6,027 nucleotides of DNA from Betaproteobacteria bacterium (GCA_023266245.1 JAHFRO010000143.1:1-6027), one strand, 5' to 3'. Positions 1 through 6,014 are shown, counted from the stretch's first letter. Made by a program: numbers and translations. The notes: generated by a model from the sequence alone, not told the origin.

Positions 1-1
1 G

Positions 2-364
2 GCGCTTGCTGCGGAGTTGCGCTGCCTGGTATGCCAGAACGAGTCGCTAGCCGAATCGAAGGCCGATCTCGCCGTGGACCTGCGCAACCAGGTCCGGGAG
101 AAGATGAAGCAGGGAAAGAGCGATGCGGAGGTCGTGGACTTCCTGGTGGCGCGGTATGGCGACTTCGTGCTCTACCGCCCGCCTTTCAAGCTCGCCACCG
201 CGCTGCTGTGGTTCGGGCCTCTCATCCTGCTCCTGGCGGGGCTCGGCGCGCTGTACTACCGGCTCGCGCGCCGGCGCGCCGCAGTCGGGATCGAGTTGAG
301 CGAAGCCGAGCGCAAGCGCGCGGCTGAGCTGCTCGCCGCCGGAGACGCGGCGGAACGGAAATGA
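2..364 (+). CDS. ccmH: Cytochrome c maturation protein CcmH (5'-truncated by window edge)
   Basis: CcmH is an inner-membrane thiol-disulfide protein of System I cytochrome c maturation. It keeps the CXXCH cysteines of apocytochrome c reduced for haem attachment by the CcmF/H/I complex. The open frame enters from the window edge: the codons before the TTG at 17 read A-L-A-A-E and lead into the family signature LRCLVCQN, so the TTG is not the start. About 30 to 40 N-terminal residues, including the signal anchor, lie upstream; the family is usually about 150 residues and 120 are visible here. The redox pair is C8 and C11 of the visible fragment. The helical domain follows, with the typical stretch ARYGDFVLYRPP, then one membrane helix (visible residues about 65-86) and a basic RLARRR stop-transfer segment with a short charged tail. 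The stop TGA overlaps the ccmI start by 4 bases (ATGA), implying translational coupling. Identification is very secure; only the 5' end is unknown. Confidence 0.96.
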   Translation, partial: ALAAELRCLVCQNESLAESKADLAVDLRNQVREKMKQGKSDAEVVDFLVARYGDFVLYRPPFKLATALLWFGPLILLLAGLGALYYRLARRRAAVGIELSEAERKRAAELLAAGDAAERK

Positions 365-1557
365 CCGTGTTCCTGGTCATCATCGGGTTGCTCATCGCCG
401 GAGCGTTGCTGTTCATCGTGCCGCCGCTCCTGCGGCGCGGCACGGGCGTCGCCGTGTCGCGCGACGCCATCAACGTCGCGGTGTACCGCGACCAGCTGCG
501 CGAGCTCGAGGCGGATCTGCGCGCCGGAACGCTCGCTGCGGACCACTACGAGAAGGCGCGCCGCGAGATCGAGGCCCGGCTGCTGGAAGACGTCGGTGGA
601 GGCGGTGCGGCGGCGGGAAAGCCCCGGGCGCGCGCCGCCGCGCTCACCCTGGGCATCGCAATACCGCTGTGCGCGCTCGCCATCTACCTCGTCGTCGGTA
701 ATCCGCAGGCGCTCTCGCCGCAGGCTGAGAGCGTGAGCGAGCAACAGGTCCAGATGCTGATCGAGCGGCTGGCGGCGCGCCTTCGGGACAGCCCGGAGGA
801 TGCCGAGGGCTGGATCCTGCTGGGGCGCTCCTACGCCGTGCTCGGTCGCTTCGGTGAGGCGACCCAGGCGTACGCGAACGCGACGGCGCGCATGCCGAAA
901 AACGCCCAGCTGCTCGCTGACTACGCGGATGCGCTCGGAATGGCGCAGGGCCGGCGACTGCAAGGCGAGCCGGAGAAGATCATTGCCCGCGCGCTGGAGG
1001 CCGATCCCGACAACCTCAAGGCGCTCGCGCTCGCCGGCACCGCGGCGTTCGAGAAAAACGACTACGCCAAAGCCGTGGACCACTGGGAACGCATGCTGCG
1101 TCTCGTCCCGGCAGATTCCGAGCTGGCGCAAGCGGTTCGCGCCAGCATCGCGGAGGCGCGGACCCTGGGAGGGGGCGCGCCCGCCAGCAAGCCGGCGCAG
1201 TCAGCGGCGGCCGGCGGCCGCGTGAGCGGCGTGGTGAAGCTGGCGCCGGAGCTGGCGGGGAAGATCGCGCCGAACGATACCGTGTTCATCTTCGCCCGCG
1301 CCGCCGACGGCCCGCGCATGCCGCTCGCGGTCCTGCGCCGGCAGGCGCGCGACCTGCCGCTCGAGTTCGCGCTCGACGACTCGATGGCGATGACCCCGGC
1401 GATGAAGCTCTCCGATCACCCGCGCGTCGTGGTGGGCGCGCGCATCTCGAAGACCGCCAACGCCAATCCCCAGGCCGGCGACCTGCAGGGACTGAGCGCG
1501 CCGGTCAAAGTCGGCGCCGAGCGCGTAAACGTGGTGATCGATACCGAGCTGCGCTAG
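361..1557 (+). CDS. ccmI: Cytochrome c biogenesis protein CcmI (CycH-like, TPR)
   Basis: CcmI is the membrane chaperone that captures the C-terminus of apocytochrome c and delivers it to the CcmF/CcmH haem lyase. The 398-residue product has the family layout. Membrane helix 1 spans about residues 2-24. A cytoplasmic loop of charged, Leu-containing helix follows (about 35-78, with the conserved-looking stretch VYRDQLRELEADL). Membrane helix 2 spans about 92-112. A periplasmic TPR region covers about 127-262, with repeats such as WILLGRSYAVLGRFGEATQAY and ALAGTAAFEKNDYAKAVDHW. An Ala/Pro/Gly-rich linker covers about 270-286. A C-terminal beta-rich domain covers about 287-397 (VSGVVKLAPELAGKIAPNDT onward), the part present in the longer fused CcmI/CycH forms. 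The ATG lies inside the ccmH stop, with only a weak purine-rich stretch (GGAACGGAA, 352-360) before it, so coupled translation is likely. No hairpin terminator is visible after the TAG; the gene probably ends the ccm operon. Confidence 0.95.
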   Translation: MTVFLVIIGLLIAGALLFIVPPLLRRGTGVAVSRDAINVAVYRDQLRELEADLRAGTLAADHYEKARREIEARLLEDVGGGGAAAGKPRARAAALTLGIAIPLCALAIYLVVGNPQALSPQAESVSEQQVQMLIERLAARLRDSPEDAEGWILLGRSYAVLGRFGEATQAYANATARMPKNAQLLADYADALGMAQGRRLQGEPEKIIARALEADPDNLKALALAGTAAFEKNDYAKAVDHWERMLRLVPADSELAQAVRASIAEARTLGGGAPASKPAQSAAAGGRVSGVVKLAPELAGKIAPNDTVFIFARAADGPRMPLAVLRRQARDLPLEFALDDSMAMTPAMKLSDHPRVVVGARISKTANANPQAGDLQGLSAPVKVGAERVNVVIDTELR

Positions 1558-1573
1558 AGCCCATCTCAAAAAC

Positions 1574-1608
1574 GGTGAATGGTAAATGGTGAATAGGGAA
1601 TGGTAGAT
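1574..1608. repeat. Five-unit degenerate heptamer tandem repeat (GGTGAAT)
   Basis: Five heptamers stand head to tail: GGTGAAT, GGTAAAT, GGTGAAT, AGGGAAT, GGTAGAT. On the other strand the consensus is ATTCACC. Units 1 and 3 are identical and the others differ from the consensus at one to three positions. The tract is AT-rich compared with both flanking genes and sits in the 98-base ccmI-glnS spacer, ending 21 bases before the proposed glnS -10 box. Short heptameric tandem repeats of this style are known from intergenic regions of many bacteria. Whether this one affects glnS expression is unknown. The preceding bases (1557-1570) include GCCCATCTCAAAA, which was not assigned. Confidence 0.75.
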
Positions 1609-1629
1609 CGGCAGCCCTGCGCGCTCGGC

Positions 1630-1635
1630 TAGAAT
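1630..1635 (+). promoter_or_regulatory. Probable -10 box for glnS
   Basis: TAGAAT matches the sigma-70 -10 consensus TATAAT at five of six positions and is preceded by GC (GCTAGAAT). It ends 20 bases before the glnS ATG, so transcription would start near 1641-1643 and leave a leader of about 14 bases. No good -35 hexamer is seen 16-18 bases upstream. The only ribosome-binding candidate is a weak AGG at 1645-1647, 8 bases before the ATG. The same GCTAGAAT octamer precedes the Mut7-C type gene at 4413-4420, which supports its being a real element in this genome. Confidence 0.5.
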
Positions 1636-1655
1636 AGGGTCTTCAGGCAATTGTC

Positions 1656-3428
1656 ATGTCCGACGCCGCCGCCAAATCGAAAAAGCACGCCCCGCAGCCG
1701 CCTTCCGCGTCGAACTTCATCCGTTCCGTCGTTGACGCCGACCTCGCGAGCGGCAAGTACGCCGCGCGCGGCTGGGGCGGAAAGCCGGGCCCGGCGAAGA
1801 CGCACGAAGGCGCGGCGAAGGACCCGGCGAAGATCCGCACGCGCTTTCCGCCCGAGCCGAACGGGTACCTGCACATCGGCCACGCGAAATCCATCTGTCT
1901 CAACTTCGGTCTTGCGCGCGACTACGGCGGCCTCTGCCACCTGCGCTTCGACGACACGAACCCCACCAAGGAGGAGCAGGAGTACGTCGATTCCATCCTC
2001 GATGCGGTGAGTTGGTTGGGCTTCGACTGGGGTCCGCACCTTTACTACGCCTCCGACTACTTCGACACGCTCTACGAGTTTGCGGAGCTGTTCATCCAGC
2101 ACCGCCTCGCCTACGTGGACAGCCTCACCGCCGAGGAGATTCGCGAGCACCGCGGCACGCTCACCCAGCCGGGCCGGCACAGCCCCTACCGCGAGCGCCC
2201 GGTCGCGGAGAACCTCGATCTCTTCCGGCGCATGCGCAAGGGCGAGTTCAAGGACGGCGAACACGTGCTGCGGCTCAAGATCGACATGGCCTCGGGCAAT
2301 ATCAACCTGCGCGACCCGGTGATTTACCGCATCCGCCGCGCGGAGCATCACCGCACCGGTGACAAGTGGTGCATCTACCCGATGTACGACTACACGCACT
2401 GCATCTCGGATGCGCTGGAGAACATCACGCACTCGATCTGCACGCTGGAGTTCGAAGACCATCGCCCGCTCTACGACTGGGTGCTGGCGCGCCTCGCCGA
2501 ATTCGGCGCGCTGAAGAAGCCGCTGCCCCAGCAGATCGAATTCGCGCGGCTCAACCTCACCTACGTCGTGCTCTCGAAAAGAAGGCTGATCGAGCTGGTC
2601 GAAGGCGGTCACGTGGACGGTTGGGACGATCCCCGCATGCCCACTCTCGTCGGCGCGCGGCGGCGCGGCTGCACGCCCGAGGCGCTGCGACTGATCGCTG
2701 AGCGCATCGGCGTCTCGAAGGCCGACTCGTGGATTGATTACTCCATCCTCGAAGACTGCATGCGCGAGCACCTGAACGAAGTCGCCGAGCGGCGCCTCGC
2801 CGTGCTCGACCCGGTGAAGCTCGTCATCGACAACTATCCCGCAGGCAAGGAAGAAGACTGCCACGCGCCCAACCACCCGCAGAAGCCGGAGCTGGGCAAG
2901 CGCGCCCTGCCCTTATCGCGCGAGCTGTGGATCGAGCGCGAGGACTTCATGGAAAACCCGCCCAAGGGCTACTTCCGGCTGTTTCCCGGCAACGAGGTGC
3001 GGCTCAGATACGGCTACGTCGTGAAGTGCATCGGCTGCGAGAAGGACGCGCGCGGCAACGTCATCGCCGTGCACTGCGAATACGACCCCGAAACAAAGTC
3101 AGGCACGCCGGGCGCGGACAAGGTGAAGGTCAAGGGCAACATCCACTGGGTATCGGCCAAGCATGCCTGCTCCGCGGAAGTCCGGCTCTACGATCGGCTC
3201 TTCAAAGTCCCACAACCCGGCAGCGAGCGCGACTTCCTTGAAGACCTCAACCCCGACTCAAAAAAAATCATCGCCGCCTGCGTCGAACCGGCGCTCAAGA
3301 ATGCGAAGCCGGAAGAACGCTTCCAGTTCGAGCGGCATGGCTATTTCGTGGCGGACCTCCGCGATTCGAGACCGGGCTCGCCGGTATTCAACCGTGCCGT
3401 GACGCTGCGCGACTCCTGGGGCAAGTAG
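1656..3428 (+). CDS. glnS: Glutamine--tRNA ligase (GlnRS)
   Basis: GlnRS is a cytoplasmic class I synthetase that charges tRNA-Gln with glutamine using ATP. The 590-residue product has the signature motifs: PPEPNGYLHIGHAKS at residues 65-79 (HIGH at 73-76), LRFDDTNP at 96-103, and VLSKR (the KMSKS equivalent) at 305-309. The text CIYPMYDYTHCISDALE (239-255) and GWDDPRMPT (322-330) fits GlnRS rather than GluRS. The C-terminal anticodon-binding beta-barrels run from about 385 to the end (NIHWVSAKHA, RLYDRLF, HGYFVADL). The start at 1656 gives the usual N-terminal helix SNFIRSVVDADLASGK. The protein is longer than E. coli GlnRS (554 residues), partly because about 22 extra residues, rich in Gly, Ala and Lys, lie between SGK (32-34) and the RTRFPPEPN strand. 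Cysteines C458, C461 and C474 are close together in the barrel domain. A run of eight A (3260-3267) lies in the last tenth of the gene. The gene has its own probable promoter and converges with the lipase gene. Confidence 0.98.
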   Translation: MSDAAAKSKKHAPQPPSASNFIRSVVDADLASGKYAARGWGGKPGPAKTHEGAAKDPAKIRTRFPPEPNGYLHIGHAKSICLNFGLARDYGGLCHLRFDDTNPTKEEQEYVDSILDAVSWLGFDWGPHLYYASDYFDTLYEFAELFIQHRLAYVDSLTAEEIREHRGTLTQPGRHSPYRERPVAENLDLFRRMRKGEFKDGEHVLRLKIDMASGNINLRDPVIYRIRRAEHHRTGDKWCIYPMYDYTHCISDALENITHSICTLEFEDHRPLYDWVLARLAEFGALKKPLPQQIEFARLNLTYVVLSKRRLIELVEGGHVDGWDDPRMPTLVGARRRGCTPEALRLIAERIGVSKADSWIDYSILEDCMREHLNEVAERRLAVLDPVKLVIDNYPAGKEEDCHAPNHPQKPELGKRALPLSRELWIEREDFMENPPKGYFRLFPGNEVRLRYGYVVKCIGCEKDARGNVIAVHCEYDPETKSGTPGADKVKVKGNIHWVSAKHACSAEVRLYDRLFKVPQPGSERDFLEDLNPDSKKIIAACVEPALKNAKPEERFQFERHGYFVADLRDSRPGSPVFNRAVTLRDSWGK

Positions 3429-3435
3429 ACAGGGA

Positions 3436-4359
3436 TCACGGCGCGAGGGCGTCGAGCTTGCGCACGTACTCGCCGATCCGGTGATTGGTAAAGATGCGCG
3501 GCCGGAACAGCGCCGCGATAAGAAAGTTGACCACCAGCCCGACGAGGAAGATCGGTGGCATCAGGCAAGGCAGCAGGAACAACGTCCACGTTGATCCAAG
3601 GTGGAACCAAAGTCCCGCCGCCCATCCGCGGAGCAGGCGGCCTCCCCGCGTAAGATAAATCAGCTCGCCCACGTGCCTGAATCCCGTCAACGCGAACGGC
3701 ACGCGCGTGATGGCGTCCGTCGAGTTGACGACGCGATAGACGGGAATCCCCCGCATCGCGAACCGGCGCGCGAGCTCAATGTCGGCAACCCGCGGCGAGC
3801 CGAAGGTGTACATGGCGCGGGGAAGCCAGTAGTGGGCCGCGATAGTTGCAAGCGCCCCGCCCAGGCTGTGGCCGGTAAAGAACACTGGCACGTTCCGGCA
3901 CTCGGCTACCAGCGCATCGCTCACCCCTCGGCTGCCGTACCACTCGACTTTCATGCCCTCCCCGCCCAGGCCTTCGACGTCGGTCCCCATCACTTCCTTG
4001 AAGGCGTAAACGAAACCGGCATGCGCGCGGTAAGGCTCGTCCGGCAGCTTGGTCTTGAGAAACGAGAGGTCAGTAAGGATGTCGGCCCAATCATTCTCGG
4101 TACCGCGGAACGCGAGCACGGCGAACGGCTTGTTCTGCATCATCCCGGGATGCACCGCGAGAAATCCCTGCGTGCTTGCTGCATCTACGAACGTGACCGA
4201 TTTGAAGCCCGCTTCCCGGAGCGCCTCCACCACCTGGCGCTTGTTCTCATACGCCAGCGCGGAAAGCTTCGCCAGCCACCACGCCCGCGTGGGGTCGTAA
4301 CCGGCGGCGCTCGGATCGAACGGCCGGATGTCAAGTGAGGATCGGCTGAAAAACGGCAT
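3436..4359 (-). CDS. Lipase family protein (class 3 alpha/beta hydrolase) with C-terminal hydrophobic segment
   Basis: This is a 307-residue alpha/beta hydrolase of the Lipase_3 type, expected to hydrolyse an ester, possibly an acylglycerol or phospholipid; the substrate cannot be read from sequence. The nucleophile elbow GHSLGG is at residues 163-168 (Ser165). The oxyanion-side strand VLAFRGTEND is at 81-90. YTFGSPRVAD at 184-193 is typical of the family. The acid is probably Asp215 (VNSTDAITRVP) and the base probably His293 (NHRIGEYV), with His229 (FRHVGE) as an alternative. The N-terminus has the stretch AWWLAKLSALAYEN common in bacterial members and no signal peptide. Residues about 252-288 form a long hydrophobic stretch with a central Pro-Pro (268-269), so membrane association is likely. 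The ATG at 4359 has no clear Shine-Dalgarno sequence. The gene is convergent with glnS (7 bases between stops) and divergent from the Mut7-C type gene. Family membership is secure, function is not. Confidence 0.88.
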   Translation of the reverse strand: MPFFSRSSLDIRPFDPSAAGYDPTRAWWLAKLSALAYENKRQVVEALREAGFKSVTFVDAASTQGFLAVHPGMMQNKPFAVLAFRGTENDWADILTDLSFLKTKLPDEPYRAHAGFVYAFKEVMGTDVEGLGGEGMKVEWYGSRGVSDALVAECRNVPVFFTGHSLGGALATIAAHYWLPRAMYTFGSPRVADIELARRFAMRGIPVYRVVNSTDAITRVPFALTGFRHVGELIYLTRGGRLLRGWAAGLWFHLGSTWTLFLLPCLMPPIFLVGLVVNFLIAALFRPRIFTNHRIGEYVRKLDALAP

Positions 4360-4389
4360 GCCCGGCGCAAGCAGTGGAATCGCGCGGAC

Positions 4390-4395
4390 ATTCTA
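4390..4395 (-). promoter_or_regulatory. Possible -10 box for the lipase gene
   Basis: On the minus strand these bases read TAGAAT (in the context GCGTAGAATGTCC), five of six matches to the sigma-70 -10 consensus. The box ends 30 bases upstream of the lipase ATG at 4359, giving a predicted leader of about 24 bases. No convincing -35 hexamer is seen at the usual spacing. It lies 19 bases from the plus-strand TAGAAT at 4415-4420, so the two promoters would be back to back and their polymerase footprints would overlap. Confidence 0.4.
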
Positions 4396-4414
4396 CGCTG
4401 ACTGCGGGCGGCGC

Positions 4415-4420
4415 TAGAAT
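4415..4420 (+). promoter_or_regulatory. Probable -10 box for the Mut7-C type gene
   Basis: TAGAAT, within the octamer GCTAGAAT that also precedes glnS, ends 25 bases before the ATG at 4446. Transcription would start near 4427, leaving a leader of about 19 bases with no Shine-Dalgarno sequence; the AAGGAT at 4422-4427 would lie at or before the start site. This favours the ATG at 4446 over the in-frame upstream ATG at 4374, which lies before this promoter. No good -35 match is seen. Confidence 0.45.
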
Positions 4421-4445
4421 CAAGGATATCCGGCTGCCCGGTGTC

Positions 4446-5165
4446 ATGGCCACCGCCAACTTCTTGTTTCACGGCGAGCTTGCGGAGTTTCTCGCCCGCG
4501 AGCGGCGCGGCGGCGCGTTCGACTACGCCTGCGCTCGCGCCGCCACCGTCAAGCACGCGATCGAGTCGCTCGGCGTGCCGCACACCGAGGTCGGGCGGCT
4601 GCTGGTGAATAGCCAGCCCGCCACCCTCGGGCGCATCGTGCGCGAGGGCGATGCGATCGAGGTTTTTCCCCACGCCGCCGCCGAGGGCGAGGCGCCGTGG
4701 TTCATCGCGGACGCGCATCTGGGCGGGCTCGCGCGGTTTCTCAGGATGCTTGGCTTCGACACGCTCTACGACAACGCGATCGCCGACCGCGAGGTCCTCG
4801 AGCTCGCGGCGCGCGAGCGTCGCATCGTGTTGACGCGCGACCGCGAGCTGCTCAAGTGCCGGGAGATCGCGCGCGGCTGCTTCGTCCATGCGCTAAAGCC
4901 CGAGGCGCAGTTGAGGGAAGTCGCGGCGCGCTACTCACTCGAGCGCCACCTGCAGCCCTTCACGCTGTGCCTGCACTGCAACCTGCGCCTCGAAGCGGTC
5001 GAAAGGAGCGCGCTGGCGGGGCGCGTGCCGGAGCGCATCGCCGAGCGCTATGCGGAGTTCGTGCGCTGCCCAGGCTGCGAGCGCATCTACTGGCAGGGCT
5101 CGCACTGGGAGCGGATGCGCGAGATGCTCGGCGCCTCGCTCGCCGTTCGCATTCCCGGCGCCTGA
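4446..5165 (+). CDS. Mut7-C RNase domain protein with N-terminal ubiquitin-like domain
   Basis: The 239-residue product has the Ub-Mut7C/Mut7-C architecture. Residues 1-76 form a ThiS/MoaD-like beta-grasp domain (from ATANFLFHGELAEFL to LGRIVREGDAIEVFPH). Residues about 84-170 form a PIN-like nuclease domain, with FIADAHLGGLARFLRMLGFD at 86-105 and IVLTRDREL at 127-135; candidate metal-binding acids are D89, D109, D114 and D132. Residues about 171-225 form a zinc ribbon with C175/C178 and C208/C211, ending in the typical IYWQGSHWERM. The family is named after the C-terminal region of animal Mut-7 and is predicted to cut or process RNA in the cytoplasm; bacterial substrates are largely unknown. 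The ATG at 4446 is preferred because the conserved domain begins right after it. The upstream ATG at 4374 would add 24 residues with no domain character that cross the divergent promoter. No antitoxin-like neighbour is present. The beta-grasp domain does not end in the Gly-Gly of true conjugating proteins. Confidence 0.92.
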   Translation: MATANFLFHGELAEFLARERRGGAFDYACARAATVKHAIESLGVPHTEVGRLLVNSQPATLGRIVREGDAIEVFPHAAAEGEAPWFIADAHLGGLARFLRMLGFDTLYDNAIADREVLELAARERRIVLTRDRELLKCREIARGCFVHALKPEAQLREVAARYSLERHLQPFTLCLHCNLRLEAVERSALAGRVPERIAERYAEFVRCPGCERIYWQGSHWERMREMLGASLAVRIPGA

Positions 5166-5258
5166 GTGCCGGCGCGAGGACGTGCGTAGCGATGTAGTCG
5201 AGGATCCGGTCCGTGCGGTAACCTGCACGCTCTCGGAACAATTCGGGGAGATTGAACA
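5166..5258. other. Spacer between the Mut7-C type gene and the SDR gene
   Basis: These 93 bases contain no TAGAAT-like box, hairpin terminator or repeat that I can see. A minus-strand open frame crosses the region from about 5259 into the Mut7-C type gene, but it has no recognisable domain and no support as a gene. The spacing permits either read-through from the upstream gene or an unrecognised promoter for the SDR gene. Confidence 0.5.
5245..5250 (+). promoter_or_regulatory. Shine-Dalgarno sequence of the SDR gene
   Basis: GGGGAG lies 8 bases before the ATG at 5259, a good distance for ribosome binding. It is the clearest ribosome-binding site in the window and fixes the SDR start. Confidence 0.75.
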
Positions 5259-6014
5259 ATGAGTTCGCACAACAAAGTCGCCATCGTCACGGGCGCGGGC
5301 ACCGGCATCGGAAGAGCGGTTGCGCTCGCGTTTCTCAAGGACGGCTATCGCGTCGCGCTGGCCGGGCGCCGCAAGGAACTGCTGGACAAGACCGTGGAAG
5401 AGGCGGGTGCGGCGGGCAAGCAGGCCCTAGTCGTTCCGACCGACGTGAGCAAGCCGGAGGCCGTGCGCGCGCTCTTCGCGAAGACCAGGGAAAAGTTTGG
5501 CCGCCTCGACGTGCTGTTCAACAATGCCGGCGGCAGCGCCGGGGTTCCCTTCGAAGACCTCACCTACGAGCAGTGGAAAGGGGTGGTGGAAGTGAACCTG
5601 ACGGGCATGTTCCTGTGCGCGCAGGAAGCGTTCCGGATGATGAAGGACCAGGACCCGCGGGGCGGGCGCATCATCAACAACGGCTCCATTTCCGCGCACG
5701 CGCCGCGACCCAACTCCGCCGCCTACACCGCGACCAAGCACGGGGTGACCGGCCTCACCAAGACCCTCTCGCTCGACGGGCGGAAGTACGACATCGCGTG
5801 CGGGCAGATAGACATCGGCAACGCCGCCACCCCGATGACGGAGCGGATGGCGAAGGGCGTGATGCAGGCGAACGGCACCATCGCGCCCGAGCCCCGCATG
5901 GACGCGGCCCACGTCGGCAGCGCCGTGCTCTTCATGGCGAACCAGCCGCTCGATGTGAACGTGCTCACCATGACCATCATGGCGACCAAGATGCCGTTTG
6001 TCGGCAGGGGCTAA
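5259..6014 (+). CDS. SDR family NAD(P)-dependent oxidoreductase
   Basis: This is a classical short-chain dehydrogenase/reductase of 251 residues, the usual length for the family. It would interconvert an alcohol and a carbonyl with a nicotinamide cofactor in the cytoplasm. The Rossmann fold is marked by TGAGTGIG at 11-18, and D62-V63 would contact the adenine ring. NNAG lies at 88-91 and the structural Asn is N113. The catalytic residues are Ser143 (NGSIS), Tyr156 and Lys160 (YTATK). Arg37 and Arg38 after the second strand (AGRRKE) suggest a preference for NADP(H), an inference from known SDR rules. After the active site, IDIGNAATPMTERM takes the place of the usual PG motif, and the C-terminus ends MPFVGRG; I have seen this pattern in proteins annotated only as SDR oxidoreductases. 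The substrate is unknown, and FabG-like ketoacyl reduction is not specifically supported. The start is fixed by GGGGAG at 5245-5250. No partner gene is visible, since the window ends 13 bases after the stop. Confidence 0.94.
   Translation: MSSHNKVAIVTGAGTGIGRAVALAFLKDGYRVALAGRRKELLDKTVEEAGAAGKQALVVPTDVSKPEAVRALFAKTREKFGRLDVLFNNAGGSAGVPFEDLTYEQWKGVVEVNLTGMFLCAQEAFRMMKDQDPRGGRIINNGSISAHAPRPNSAAYTATKHGVTGLTKTLSLDGRKYDIACGQIDIGNAATPMTERMAKGVMQANGTIAPEPRMDAAHVGSAVLFMANQPLDVNVLTMTIMATKMPFVGRG

Noticed and set aside
336..353. Short GC stem (CCGCC paired with GGCGG) just before the ccmI start
   Set aside because: Five base pairs with an eight-base loop is expected by chance in this composition, and coupled translation makes a regulatory role unlikely.
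256..1131. A 291-codon minus-strand open frame opposite ccmH/ccmI
   Set aside because: It is antisense to clearly conserved ccm genes and is a compositionally biased, Arg-rich sequence with no recognisable motif.
1557..1575. Possible insertion-sequence end (GCCCATCTCAAAAA)
   Set aside because: No matching inverted repeat, target duplication or transposase remnant lies nearby.
1558..1655. Terminator after ccmI
   Set aside because: No stem followed by a T run is present. Termination, if any, would be factor-dependent and cannot be seen.
1629..2876. A 415-codon minus-strand open frame opposite glnS
   Set aside because: It lies wholly against the secure GlnRS gene and shows no domain. It is the expected mirror of a GC-rich coding frame.
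3601..4338. A 245-codon plus-strand open frame opposite the lipase gene
   Set aside because: The minus-strand product has GHSLGG and the full lipase layout. The plus-strand product is a shadow without motifs.
4960..5259. A minus-strand open frame starting in the spacer upstream of the SDR gene
   Set aside because: The first 30 or so residues look protein-like, but the rest is Arg/Ala-rich shadow of the Mut7-C type gene, and no domain or ribosome-binding site was seen.
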